From Ammoniphilus resinae (lineage in GTDB: Bacteria > Bacillota > Bacilli > Aneurinibacillales > RAOX-1), in NCBI RefSeq assembly GCF_017873965.1, contig NZ_JAGGKT010000001.1, positions 558,001-622,000 on the forward strand: a stretch of DNA of 64,000 nt, in the 5' to 3' direction. Positions 51,282-58,887 of this stretch are shown here, in pieces. A model generated the notes under the pieces. It did no database searches, was not told the origin of the DNA, and was given only the letters and a program-made list of their open reading frames with translations. The first letter of the stretch is position 1, and the number at the start of each line of letters is the position of its first letter. A program made the translations under genes and the position numbers.

Positions 51282-51539
51282 TTGACATACGTTTGTCCAT
51301 TATGTAATTGTTTGACGGCTTCTTCACCGAATTGTCCAAAATGCAGCCAACCTATGGTTGACCAAGGAAGGTTAATGGATACCTTCGATGATTACAGCCC
51401 TTATTTGGATATTGAAGGGATGAAAAAAGCTGACGGTTATCCCGAAGATTCTTACGATCATCAGTGTCCACATATATTTCTTTGCCTTAGCTGCGGGGAA
51501 CAGGTCACCCAACTGATTGATGAAATGATTATGGCTTAA
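51282..51539 (+). CDS. Zinc-ribbon-like small protein, 85 aa
   Basis: Three Cys pairs, CPLCNC, CPKC and CLSC, suggest one or two zinc sites. TTG at 51282 lies 8 nt after AAGGAG; the GTG at 51273 overlaps that site. Middle part is acidic (DTFDDYSPYLDIEGM). No family recognised. Confidence 0.72.
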   Translation: MTYVCPLCNCLTASSPNCPKCSQPMVDQGRLMDTFDDYSPYLDIEGMKKADGYPEDSYDHQCPHIFLCLSCGEQVTQLIDEMIMA

Positions 51540-51640
51540 TTCCTTTAGAAAATAGGCAGGCAATTTGTCTATGGGACTACCACCCTTTATCCAGAATTAC
51601 GTAGTATATAAAAGCAATCTAGGATGGAGGTGGTTTGGAT

Positions 51641-51982
51641 ATGAGCAGGAAACAGGCCAAACGTTTACTTAAAGCAAATCCGGGATTTGAAGCATGGTTG
51701 AAGGAAAAACCTGAGGAAGTGACAAAGGTAAGGGAAAATCCAACTGTAATCCAAGGAATGTTTGAACAGTGGAAAAAACAACAAACGCAGAAAGAGCAGC
51801 TTGAACGGATTGAAGCGAGTTATCGTCATATGATTAACCAATTTAATGAACTGAATACATTACTGCAACGCGCGGATCAAATAGCTGGTAATGTCAAAGC
51901 GATAAATAAGAATATAAAAGCCTCAAAACTCTACCAAACGATGCTTTTATCATCACGTAAATCAGGAAAAAAAGTGGTTTAA
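51641..51982 (+). CDS. Hypothetical coiled-coil protein, 113 aa
   Basis: Basic, helical protein (SRKQAKRLLKANPGFEAWLKEKPEEV) with a central coiled-coil-like stretch (EQWKKQQTQKEQLERIEASYRHMINQFNELN). ATG at 51641 follows GGAGGTGG. No membrane segment, no family recognised. A hairpin with T tract follows at 52017. Confidence 0.75.
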   Translation: MSRKQAKRLLKANPGFEAWLKEKPEEVTKVRENPTVIQGMFEQWKKQQTQKEQLERIEASYRHMINQFNELNTLLQRADQIAGNVKAINKNIKASKLYQTMLLSSRKSGKKVV

Positions 51983-52016
51983 AATTTAACACAAGGATAA
52001 TAGATTTTCTTTTTTT

Positions 52017-52059
52017 CCACGAAGTGGTATAATAATCACACTACTATCGTGGTTTTTTT
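52017..52059 (+). terminator. Hairpin with T tract between 51641-51982 and fabI
   Basis: CCACGAAGTG pairs with CACT(ACTA)TCGTGG, leaving a 4-nt bulge, followed by seven T. A perfect TATAAT (52028-52033) lies in the loop, so the element may end the upstream gene or attenuate fabI. No FapR-type operator was seen. Confidence 0.6.
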
Positions 52060-52079
52060 AATAGTGAAGGAGGCTTTTC

Positions 52080-52859
52080 ATGAAGGATTTATTAGCAGGG
52101 AAAAAATTTGTTATCATGGGCGTTGCAAATAAGAGAAGCATTGCCTGGGGAATCGCTCAATCTCTACATAATGCAGGCGCTACTTTAATTTTTACATATC
52201 AGGGTGAAAGATTCAAAAAAAGTGTTGAAGAACTAGTAGAAACACTAGGACAAGAGACCAATTATCTGATTTCCTGTGATGTAACAAACGATGAGGATAT
52301 CGAACAAGCCTTTAACCAAATTAAAGAACAAGTTGGAACGATTCACGGGTTAGCCCATTGTATTGCCTTTGCAAAGAAGGAGGAATTGGAAGGGGAGTAT
52401 GTGAACACTTCCCGTGAAGGGTATGCCCTTGCACATGACATTAGTGCCTATTCCTTGGTTGCTGTTTCTAAGGCGGCTAAGCCGTTGATGACAGAGGGTG
52501 GCTCGATCCTTACGATGACTTATCTTGGCGGGGAACGAGTAGTGACTAACTATAATGTCATGGGTGTTGCTAAAGCAGCCCTCGATGCATCTGTTCGCTA
52601 TCTTGCAGCAGACCTAGGGAAGTACAATATCCGCGTGAATGCGATCTCCGCTGGTCCAATTCGAACGCTAGCAGCAAAAGGGATCGGGGATTTCAATTCC
52701 ATCTTTAAAGTCATTGAAGAAAAGGCACCACTTCGCAGAAGTGTCGATACTTCTGATGTCGGTGATACAGCAGCATTCCTAATGAGCAATATGTCTCGTG
52801 GAATTACTGGCGAAATTATTCATGTGGATGCGGGTTATAATATATTAGGATTATCATAA
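52080..52859 (+). CDS. fabI: Enoyl-[acyl-carrier-protein] reductase (NADH)
   Basis: A 259-aa short-chain dehydrogenase that reduces enoyl-ACP in fatty acid synthesis. Cofactor motif GVANKRSIAWGIAQSLHNAGA at 14-34 is FabI-specific; catalytic Y148 and Y158-x6-K165 (TNYNVMGVAKAAL) are present, followed by RVNAISAGPIRTLAAKGI. It is the usual triclosan/isoniazid-type target. AAGGAGG 7 nt before the ATG. Transcribed alone. Confidence 0.95.
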   Translation: MKDLLAGKKFVIMGVANKRSIAWGIAQSLHNAGATLIFTYQGERFKKSVEELVETLGQETNYLISCDVTNDEDIEQAFNQIKEQVGTIHGLAHCIAFAKKEELEGEYVNTSREGYALAHDISAYSLVAVSKAAKPLMTEGGSILTMTYLGGERVVTNYNVMGVAKAALDASVRYLAADLGKYNIRVNAISAGPIRTLAAKGIGDFNSIFKVIEEKAPLRRSVDTSDVGDTAAFLMSNMSRGITGEIIHVDAGYNILGLS

Positions 52860-52872
52860 TAAAGTTAACGCC

Positions 52873-52905
52873 AAAAGCTTCATCGGAACCTCGATTGAAG
52901 CTTTT
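52873..52905 (+). terminator. Terminator of fabI
   Basis: AAAAGCTTCA/TGAAGCTTTT stem with inner ATCG/CGAT pairs, then CTTAT; 14 nt after the stop. Confidence 0.75.
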
Positions 52906-52919
52906 CTTATGGGAAAAAA

Positions 52920-52934
52920 GGGTGCCTAGCACCC
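52920..52934 (-). terminator. Terminator of the 52984-53325 gene
   Basis: GGGTGC/GCACCC with 3-nt loop; on the minus strand six T follow. Confidence 0.7.
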
Positions 52935-52983
52935 ATTTTCCCAGTTTAAGTTAGTTAAAGTGTAGAAGTGAATGAAACTTCTC

Positions 52984-53325
52984 CTAATTTGAAAGCAAAT
53001 AATCGGCAATCTCTGCCAATTTGCTTTCTGCAGCTCGTTTAATTGGCTCGGGAATAGTTAACGAGGGTCTTAATTTCTCCATGTAGCTTAATTTTTCTAA
53101 GTAGGGATAACCTATTTTTGATAAGAGTTCATCTTGGTAAGAAGGACTTAGGGAAATAGGGATTTTCAATAAATATGTACTTCTTGTAGCCGAGTCCTGG
53201 ATAGTCAATTGAAACGTGGGCACCTCCATTCGCCCACACCGTTTGAATCCTTGCTGGATTAGAATCTCTTCGACGGAAGAGTATGGTTTTACCAACCCAA
53301 CTATCCATTTGTCTTTTAATTGCAC
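52984..53325 (-). CDS. Hypothetical protein, 113 aa
   Basis: GTG at 53325 follows GGGAGGAA; product starts VQLKDKWIVGLVKPYSSVEEILIQQGF. Likely soluble; the C-terminal half is helical (SYMEKLRPSLTIPEPIKRAAESKLAEIADYLLSN). The region KWIVGLVKPYSS to TYLLKIPISL could form a small alpha/beta domain. No family recognised. Confidence 0.72.
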   Translation of the reverse strand: MQLKDKWIVGLVKPYSSVEEILIQQGFKRCGRMEVPTFQLTIQDSATRSTYLLKIPISLSPSYQDELLSKIGYPYLEKLSYMEKLRPSLTIPEPIKRAAESKLAEIADYLLSN

Positions 53326-53442
53326 TGCAGTTCCTCCCTGGAAAATTATTTTAATACCCGCGATTGGGAGATAAAAACTAAGATAATTCATATCTATGAT
53401 TTAATTAGCCAATTATTCTGTTAAATGGAAATGAGGGATAAG

Positions 53443-54297
53443 ATGGAATTAGTGGATCTTCACTCACATACAACGGCATCCGATGGGACGTATACCCCCT
53501 CTGAGAGTGTGCAACGTGCAAAGAGTAAAGGACTGAGAGCTTTTGCTATTACAGATCATGATACTGTAGCTGGAATTCAGGAAGCCGTGGAAATGGGAAA
53601 AAAATGCGGAATTGAGATTGTGCCTGGGATTGAAATTAGTACAGTAGATGCCGGTCAGGATATCCATGTTTTAGGTTATTACATGGATTATATGCAGCCC
53701 CAATTCTTGCAACAGCTGGAATCATTGCGAAATGTTCGGAATGTCAGAAATGAAATGCTGATTCACAACTTGCAGCAGTTAAAGATTCCGATCACTATGG
53801 AGGAAGTGGTTAAACGAAAGAAAATGAAGGAAGGGAATATAGGTAGACCGCATATTGCTGAAGTGTTGATGGAGAAAGGAGTTGTACAATCTGTACAGGA
53901 AGCGTTTGAACTGTATCTGGGTAAAAATGGTAAGGCCTATGCCAATCCCCCAAGAATTACACCGGAAGAAGCCATCGATCTAATTAAGGAGGCACAGGGT
54001 GTAGCAGTCCTTGCGCATCCAGGCTTGTATGCCAATAGGGAGTTGGTTATTCGTTTGATTCATTATGGCCTGGATGGAATTGAGGTTTTTCATCCGGATC
54101 ATTCTGCTGAAGAAGCAGCTTATTTTGCTGAATTAGCTACCGAAAATGGTTTAATTGGGACGGCTGGATCCGATTTCCACGGGGAACGAAACGGGGTCAT
54201 TTTTCACGGGGATATAGGTGATGCTACGACCCACTATGATGCAGTGGATAAATTAAGAAAAGCTTCGATTGAGGCGCGGACAAAAAAGCTTCGATAG
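53443..54297 (+). CDS. PHP-domain metal-dependent phosphoesterase (TrpH/YciV type)
   Basis: A 284-aa cytoplasmic enzyme with the metal ligands of the PHP family: DLHSHTTASDG at the N-terminus, AITDHDTV, PGIEIS, AVLAHPG and GSDFHG. Relatives hydrolyse 3',5'-nucleoside bisphosphates or act as 5'-exonuclease RNase AM. ATG at 53443 follows GAGGGAT. The stop codon lies in the terminator loop. Confidence 0.92.
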   Translation: MELVDLHSHTTASDGTYTPSESVQRAKSKGLRAFAITDHDTVAGIQEAVEMGKKCGIEIVPGIEISTVDAGQDIHVLGYYMDYMQPQFLQQLESLRNVRNVRNEMLIHNLQQLKIPITMEEVVKRKKMKEGNIGRPHIAEVLMEKGVVQSVQEAFELYLGKNGKAYANPPRITPEEAIDLIKEAQGVAVLAHPGLYANRELVIRLIHYGLDGIEVFHPDHSAEEAAYFAELATENGLIGTAGSDFHGERNGVIFHGDIGDATTHYDAVDKLRKASIEARTKKLR

Positions 54298-54307
54298 AAG
54301 CTTTTTT
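54282..54307 (+). terminator. Terminator of the PHP gene
   Basis: AAAAAAGCTTC/GAAGCTTTTTT, 11-bp stem, GATA loop. Confidence 0.93.
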
Positions 54308-54404
54308 GCTTGTGGGTAAAAAAAGATGGTGATAACGGTGTACGCGTTCACATAGGATAGCGTATAATTATTCTACCTTTACATGGGAAAGGAGAATAGA
54401 GAAA

Positions 54405-54968
54405 ATGAGGAGACAAGTGCATAGCAAAGAGGTAAAAGCAGCTGCGTTAAAGCGTCTAGCGGACCGAGGGGTAACCATCGAAGATATTGCAGAGGTTGTC
54501 TACCTCATGCAGGCCCCTTATCATGTGGGCTTAAAAATAGAAACTTGTATCGATAGTGTCAATGCAGTTCTGGAGAAAAGGGAGATCCAACATGCTCTTC
54601 TTGTCGGTACAGAACTTGATATTTTAGCAGAAAAGAAAATGCTAACAGAGCCTTTATTATCCATTGTGGAAAGCGACGAAGGACTCTTCGGTTGTGATGA
54701 AACATTAGCATTAGGCTCCGTTTTCGGCTATGGCAGCATCGCAGTCACTACTTTCGGACATCTAGACAAACAAAAAGTAGGGATTATAAAGCGGTTGGAT
54801 ACCAAACGAGGCAATGGGATTCATACCTTCCTTGATGATCTGGTCGCAAGTATTGCTTCCTCCGCGTCAAGCCGGATTGCACACCGTTTACGGGACGAAG
54901 AAGAGGAAGAAAGAGAAAGACAAATCCTTGAACAGAATAAGGAATCAGACCCAGGGCAAGCTGGATAG
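54405..54968 (+). CDS. pgpA: Phosphatidylglycerophosphatase A (YutG type)
   Basis: A 187-aa protein of the PgpA family, which removes phosphate from phosphatidylglycerophosphate to form phosphatidylglycerol. RGVTIEDIAEVVYLMQAPYHVGL, KREIQHALLVGTELDILAE and the C-terminal GNGIHTFLDDLVASIASSASSRIAHRL correspond closely to the Bacillus YutG form. Unlike E. coli PgpA it has few membrane segments. The C-terminal tail is acidic. GAAAGGAG lies before the ATG. Confidence 0.88.
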   Translation: MRRQVHSKEVKAAALKRLADRGVTIEDIAEVVYLMQAPYHVGLKIETCIDSVNAVLEKREIQHALLVGTELDILAEKKMLTEPLLSIVESDEGLFGCDETLALGSVFGYGSIAVTTFGHLDKQKVGIIKRLDTKRGNGIHTFLDDLVASIASSASSRIAHRLRDEEEEERERQILEQNKESDPGQAG

Positions 54969-54994
54969 GAATTCCTAAAATGGATAGGATATAA

Positions 54995-55468
54995 TTAGTC
55001 GGTTTTTTGGGTCATTTCCAGTTTCTTTTCTGTTGTTTTCGATTGGAAGTGACATGAATTAATACATTGATTAAAGGGTTTGGACTTATAGTGCCGACAC
55101 CCACTGCAAAACTGTTCCACATATTGAACAACGGGATTGGAGTAAAACCTTTTCTCAAATTCTAATAGCTGTCTAATTAGGGTTTTCTTCAATTCCTCCA
55201 AAATCGTTTGCGAGTCCATCGGATCAAGGACAACAAGGAAGACCCTGATTTTATCTGCTTCTACAGTGATTTTGGCTTTTAAGTGCAAAGCGTGATCACT
55301 AATGTGAAAGCCGTCTAATAACATCTGTATCCCTAAATGACTAATTGGTCGAATAATATAGGTTTCTTTTATATGAAACTGGACAATGCCGTGAAAATGG
55401 TGTTCAATCTGGAAATGTTCCTGAAATGTCCGGTTAATCAATACCCTTTTCATCCAATTTTTCAGCAT
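54995..55468 (-). CDS. Hypothetical protein with C-terminal CxxC, 157 aa
   Basis: ATG at 55468 follows GGTGGTTAGG; product starts MLKNWMKRVLINRTFQEHF. The bulk looks like an alpha/beta domain with several His (QIEHHFHGIVQFHI) and the last 35 residues hold CSGCRHYKSKPFNQCINSCH, a possible zinc site. No family recognised. Confidence 0.7.
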   Translation of the reverse strand: MLKNWMKRVLINRTFQEHFQIEHHFHGIVQFHIKETYIIRPISHLGIQMLLDGFHISDHALHLKAKITVEADKIRVFLVVLDPMDSQTILEELKKTLIRQLLEFEKRFYSNPVVQYVEQFCSGCRHYKSKPFNQCINSCHFQSKTTEKKLEMTQKTD

Positions 55469-55540
55469 CCTAACCACCCTTATACATTTTATAGTTAGTT
55501 TTCTCAGGTTAGGTAAAATCAATGAAGGGAATTTTTTAGA

Positions 55541-55705
55541 ATGAAATGGATATATTGGTCAAGAACATTTGAGTCCAAATTCCAGGCAGGATGTCTTGCC
55601 AAACGTATGGAGGAGGACTGGTGGGTCTACGGATACCGTAGTCCTCAAGAGGTCGAAATTATTCGTCTCAAGAATGGTAAATACGGGGTGCGATACGTTT
55701 GGTAA
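55541..55705 (+). CDS. Small Trp-rich protein, 54 aa
   Basis: ATG at 55541, GAAGGGA about 10 nt upstream, stop at 55703-55705. The product begins MKWIYWSRTFESKFQAGC, contains EEDWWVYGYRSP and ends KYGVRYVW: five Trp and many Tyr in 54 residues, with an alternating pattern typical of a compact beta protein. The frame is short but has clean amino-acid composition. No family recognised. Confidence 0.6.
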   Translation: MKWIYWSRTFESKFQAGCLAKRMEEDWWVYGYRSPQEVEIIRLKNGKYGVRYVW

Positions 55706-55824
55706 GGGAGGTGAGGGATGCCTCTTTTTTTTGTTTCCGGGAAAATGAAAATTTGTGGAAATCAAACAAAACAAATGGCTTACCTATGCGTATAAGATAT
55801 AAGAACTTATTCGGAGGTATTTAC

Positions 55825-56454
55825 ATGAAAAAGAAGGTTTTGGCACTACTTACAGCTTTTGCACTTATTGGATCCCCTTCTGTTTTTGCCCAAACCGATG
55901 GAAGCGGTGAGGATGACGGTAATCAATCCAAGGTCAATATTGTTATGGACAATCAATATTTTAATGAGCTAGGTGCACCTAACTTAATGTTTAACAGTTA
56001 CACCTATGTTCCCCTAAAAGCATTTGCGGAGACATTAGGTGCCTTTATTCAAGATTTAGGATCGAGTACGGTGAAAATAGTCAAACCGAACGTAAACTTA
56101 ATTGTTTCTGAAAACAAGGAAATTAACAAAACCAATGATAGATTTTCTATCACTCCTTTTTCTGCTGTTGCTAAAGGACAAACCAAAACTCCACACATTT
56201 ATTTTGCGATTGATAATGCCCCTTTAACAAAGGAACTGTATTCGCGGATCGTTGTATTGGACCCGTCTAAGGAAGAGGTGTCGATGACCCAATTAAATGT
56301 GATCAATACCGAGAAAAAAGGGACAGATCTTGTCGGGATCGTAACCCTCGACAAAATATCATTCGATAAGTCCGGGAATTACACGGTTCAGTTTCTTATG
56401 AAGGTAAAGGGGAACTACATCAAAGTAGGACAAACCTTGATAAAATCTAACTAA
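55825..56454 (+). CDS. Secreted stalk-domain protein, 209 aa
   Basis: Signal peptide (MKKKVLALLTAFALIGSPSVFA), then a copper-amine-oxidase-like stalk domain (about 40-90: VNIVMDNQYFNELGAPNLMFNSYTYVPLKAFAETLGAF) and a C-terminal beta-rich domain of about 100 residues. ATG at 55825 has GGAGGT 8 nt upstream; the longer frame is upstream sequence without a site. Envelope location inferred. The VPLKA core here replaces the common VPLR. Confidence 0.78.
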   Translation: MKKKVLALLTAFALIGSPSVFAQTDGSGEDDGNQSKVNIVMDNQYFNELGAPNLMFNSYTYVPLKAFAETLGAFIQDLGSSTVKIVKPNVNLIVSENKEINKTNDRFSITPFSAVAKGQTKTPHIYFAIDNAPLTKELYSRIVVLDPSKEEVSMTQLNVINTEKKGTDLVGIVTLDKISFDKSGNYTVQFLMKVKGNYIKVGQTLIKSN

Positions 56455-56565
56455 GGAATGAAATGTCTTTTTTTCGCATTTCCTTTCTTTCGGCATAATG
56501 ATATAATTATTTTAATATAGTTTATTAAATATTATTTTGGCATGAGAAAGGAATTGAGTGTAAGA

Positions 56566-56922
56566 ATGAAATCGAAGCCCGAGCCTTCGCTTGATGTTGA
56601 TGGACCAAGTATCCAAATTTCATGGAAGGATAGTTCTTCATTACTTGCGGAATGGGAGGTTACCGAACAAACCAAATTAAGTATTGAAGAAAGGTTTCAT
56701 ATTCCAATTGTTGAATTGCCATTTGTTCTTAGACTTTACGATGTAACAGAACGGGAAATTAAACAGGATGGACTCGATCGTTACGTTGATTTCCATATAA
56801 ACTATCAGGCACCGGAATGGATTCTCTACGGGATTGAAGAAGGAAGATCTTATTGTGTTGAATTAGGGGTTCGAATGATTGATGGACGCTACTATTCGTT
56901 AATTCGATCAAGTCGTCTTTAA
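56566..56922 (+). CDS. DUF4912-like protein, 118 aa
   Basis: Contains SWKDSSSLLAEWEVTEQT, LRLYDVTE and YCVELGVRMIDGRYYSLIRSSRL, the pattern of DUF4912 proteins of Bacillota. Start is uncertain: ATG at 56566 has AAAGGA 13 nt upstream, and an in-frame ATG at 56542 lacks a site. Function unknown. Confidence 0.72.
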   Translation: MKSKPEPSLDVDGPSIQISWKDSSSLLAEWEVTEQTKLSIEERFHIPIVELPFVLRLYDVTEREIKQDGLDRYVDFHINYQAPEWILYGIEEGRSYCVELGVRMIDGRYYSLIRSSRL

Positions 56923-56930
56923 ACAGGGCG

Positions 56931-56957
56931 AAAGGCTATCTGTAGCAGATAGCCTTT
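56931..56957. terminator. Bidirectional terminator
   Basis: AAAGGCTATCTG/CAGATAGCCTTT, 12-bp stem, TAG loop, T tract on the plus strand; between convergent genes. Confidence 0.9.
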
Positions 56958-56959
56958 TT

Positions 56960-57394
56960 TCATTTTCTTGGATAATAGTACATAACCCGTCCGTTAAATA
57001 GATGGAGTTCACCTTTGTACTCTTTAGCCAAGTATTTACAAAACTCATTTGCTTTTCCTTTGTCTCCATGGGTACCATCTTCCGGAAGGACAACCTGGAT
57101 AAAGTGCTGCTGTTTCTTTTCTCCTGCTTCTTCCAACTCCTGGGCACCAACACCAAAAATAATATATTTATAAAGCTTAGGATCATTTCCTTTAAGATAA
57201 AACCATGTTCCCTCGGATTCTGTCTTTTCTACGATTGTGTATGGAAAAGCCATATCCGCATATCCCCAACTTAACTGTTTTCCGGTTTTTGAGGTCATGT
57301 CTATGTAATGATGGATTTTATCTTTGAGATCCTTTAAAGTGATCTGCTGTACTGTTGATTCTGGAACCAACTTGATAAATGCGCTTTGACCCAA
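56960..57394 (-). CDS. DUF1885-like protein, 144 aa
   Basis: TTG at 57394 follows GGGGGAG by 6 nt and gives LGQSAFIKLVPES (read MGQ...), which matches the start of the Bacillus DUF1885 family as I recall it. Other shared segments are MTSKTGKQLSWGYADMAFPYTI, GTWFYLKG and the C-terminal ELHLFNGRVMYYYPRK. Function unknown. The frame extends to 57520 without a better start. Confidence 0.75.
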   Translation of the reverse strand: MGQSAFIKLVPESTVQQITLKDLKDKIHHYIDMTSKTGKQLSWGYADMAFPYTIVEKTESEGTWFYLKGNDPKLYKYIIFGVGAQELEEAGEKKQQHFIQVVLPEDGTHGDKGKANEFCKYLAKEYKGELHLFNGRVMYYYPRK

Positions 57395-57485
57395 TTCATA
57401 CTCCCCCTTTTGCAAAGCATTTGCACACCACAATATTAGCATTCCCCGATGTGTTTTACAACCGAAATACATATAACAAAAAGGG

Positions 57486-57514
57486 TTGACTAAATTTTTA
57501 GAAAAATATACAAT
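57486..57514 (+). promoter_or_regulatory. Sigma-A promoter of the MarR-type gene
   Basis: TTGACT (57486-57491), 17-nt spacer, TACAAT (57509-57514), about 70 nt before the start codon. Confidence 0.65.
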
Positions 57515-57586
57515 AAACATAATAGTTTATATACAAAAGGACGCACAGGTTAAATTGATTCTAATTGGAATAAGGTGAGAAGAAGA

Positions 57587-58105
57587 ATGAATGAAACGCA
57601 GGACCGAATCCAGCAGCTTCACGAGGCATTAAATATGTTTCGTGCCATTTCCGTAGTGAACAAGGACGATTGGGAAGCAACAGCAAAAAAAATGGACCTA
57701 GATTCAGCTGTACAATTGAATATTTTATGGATTGTTTATTGTTACGAAGGAGTACGCGTTACCCAAATCGCAGAATGGACTTTTTGGCATCCGTCATCCG
57801 TTGTTATTCATGTTAAGAAAATGATGGAAAAGGATCTTATTACGATTGAGAAAAGTGATAAAGACGGCCGTGTAGTGAATGTTTTCTTAACCGAGCGAGG
57901 TAAGAAAGTAGTCGAAGATAGCCGTGTACAAGCTCTTGATAACTTCCAATTCACCAAGGCCTTGGAGAGCTTTAAGGAAAAATTCGGCCCCAATGTGACC
58001 AATCTCTTTTTCGAATGCTTGACCTTCCTGGCAGAGCAGTTACATGGTGAGGAAAAAATTAAGTGGATTAAAGAGGGCGAAGAGAAGGTAAGAGAGATTT
58101 CGTAG
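57587..58105 (+). CDS. MarR-family regulator (ScoC/Hpr-like)
   Basis: A 172-aa winged-helix protein: VQLNILWIVYCYEGVRVTQIAEWTFWHPSSVVIHVKKMMEKDLITIEKSDKDGRVVNVFLTERGKK is a complete MarR DNA-binding domain with the wing DGRVVNVFLTERG. The overall length and C-terminal helical part resemble ScoC/Hpr transition-state regulators, though this is approximate. ATG at 57587 lies 7 nt after AAGGTGAG. Ligand and targets unknown. Confidence 0.85.
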   Translation: MNETQDRIQQLHEALNMFRAISVVNKDDWEATAKKMDLDSAVQLNILWIVYCYEGVRVTQIAEWTFWHPSSVVIHVKKMMEKDLITIEKSDKDGRVVNVFLTERGKKVVEDSRVQALDNFQFTKALESFKEKFGPNVTNLFFECLTFLAEQLHGEEKIKWIKEGEEKVREIS

Positions 58106-58109
58106 TGAG

Positions 58110-58147
58110 AAAAATCCCTGTTCTTTGAGAAGAGCGGGGATTTTTTT
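58110..58147 (+). terminator. Terminator of the MarR-type gene
   Basis: AAAAATCCC pairs with GGGATTTTT around a loop with further short pairing, followed by a T tract; starts 5 nt after the stop. Confidence 0.85.
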
Positions 58148-58162
58148 GTTGAAAATAACCTA

Positions 58163-58191
58163 TTGACTCAATTAGTATAACATATTATTAT
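58163..58191 (+). promoter_or_regulatory. Sigma-A promoter of SR1
   Basis: TTGACT (58163-58168), 17-nt spacer, TATTAT (58186-58191), giving a start near 58198. In Bacillus subtilis SR1 is repressed by CcpN and CcpA; corresponding sites were not identified here. Confidence 0.6.
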
Positions 58192-58256
58192 AATAGCATA
58201 ACATTAAAGTTCAAATTCAGTTTAAATATACTTTGAAATTTAGGGAGCGTGGAATC

Positions 58257-58379
58257 ATGGGGACAATCGTATGCCAAGACTGTGAAGCTATCATTGATCA
58301 TTTTGAATCGGAAAAATGCGGCGTGCTCTATGGGGTTTGCCACTGCTGTGAACATAAAGAAGAAAGAAGTAAAAACTAA
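58257..58379 (+). CDS. sr1P: SR1P-like peptide, 40 aa
   Basis: The frame begins MGTIVCQDCEAIIDHFESEK and contains CHCC near the end. MGTIVCQxCExxIxHFExEK is the start of SR1P, the peptide that binds glyceraldehyde-3-phosphate dehydrogenase GapA and promotes its interaction with RNase J1 in Bacillus subtilis. Two Cys pairs (C6/C9 and C31/C33/C34) are kept. GGGAGCG lies before the ATG. RNase J of this genome is encoded 18 kb upstream. Confidence 0.9.
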   Translation: MGTIVCQDCEAIIDHFESEKCGVLYGVCHCCEHKEERSKN

Positions 58380-58380
58380 A

Positions 58381-58404
58381 CCTTCCGGATGGAAGGTTTT
58401 TTTT
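58381..58404 (+). terminator. Terminator of SR1
   Basis: CCTTCC/GGAAGG with GGAT loop, extended by AA/TT pairs, then eight T. Confidence 0.9.
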
Positions 58405-58487
58405 GTGTTATCCTAACTTTAGTGTAAGGGACGTATTAAGTCCCAAATCTTCCGGTGTAGTCCAAGGTTAGTTTTCAAATGCTATAA

Positions 58488-58825
58488 GGGACAGGGTGCA
58501 AGTAAACAGACTAGAAGTTGTCTCGAATCGAAGGGAATCGGGACAGGGTGCGAGTAGATAGACCAGAAGTTGTCACGAATCAGGGGGAATCGGGACTAGG
58601 TGCGGGTAAATAGACCAGAAGTTGTCGCGAATCAGAGGGAATCGGGACAGGGTGCGAGTAATAGACCAAAAGTTGTCACGAATCAGGGGAAATCGGTACA
58701 GAGTGAGAGTAAACAGACCAGAAGTTGTCGCGAATCAGAGGGAATCGGGACAGGGTGCGAGTAAATAGACCAAAAGTTGTCGCGAATCAGCTTGAATTGA
58801 GGCTAGGTGACTGTAAATAGTCCAC
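58488..58825. repeat. Tandem 52-bp repeat array, six full units and one partial
   Basis: Unit starts at 58488, 58540, 58592, 58644, 58695, 58747 and a degenerate partial one at 58799. Each unit contains GGGACAGGGTGCGAGTAAA, then AGACCAGAAGTTGTCGCGAA and GGGAATC; copies differ at several bases and one is 51 bp. The period is not a multiple of three and no long frame runs through, so it is non-coding. It fills most of the 480-nt gap between SR1 and speA. Confidence 0.93.
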
Positions 58826-58842
58826 GGAACCAACAAACAAAA

Positions 58843-58874
58843 AGAGACCTGGTGATTCTCTCCACCAGGTCTCT
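58843..58874 (-). terminator. Terminator of speA
   Basis: AGAGACCTGG/CCAGGTCTCT, 10-bp stem with 12-nt loop; TTTTTG follows on the minus strand. Confidence 0.88.
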
Positions 58875-58887
58875 CACTGCATAACTT

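Larger units (their letters stand above)
58198..58404 (+). ncRNA. sr1: SR1-type dual-function RNA (about 205 nt)
   Basis: Promoter, SR1P reading frame and intrinsic terminator give a transcript of about 205 nt, the size I recall for Bacillus subtilis SR1. There the RNA base-pairs with ahrC mRNA and also encodes SR1P. The SD-bearing leader (58198-58256) is A/T-rich. The RNA identity is inferred from the peptide plus architecture; target pairing was not tested. Confidence 0.75.

Noticed and set aside
58488-58825. CRISPR array
   Set aside because: Units are contiguous tandem copies without unique spacers, and no cas genes are present.
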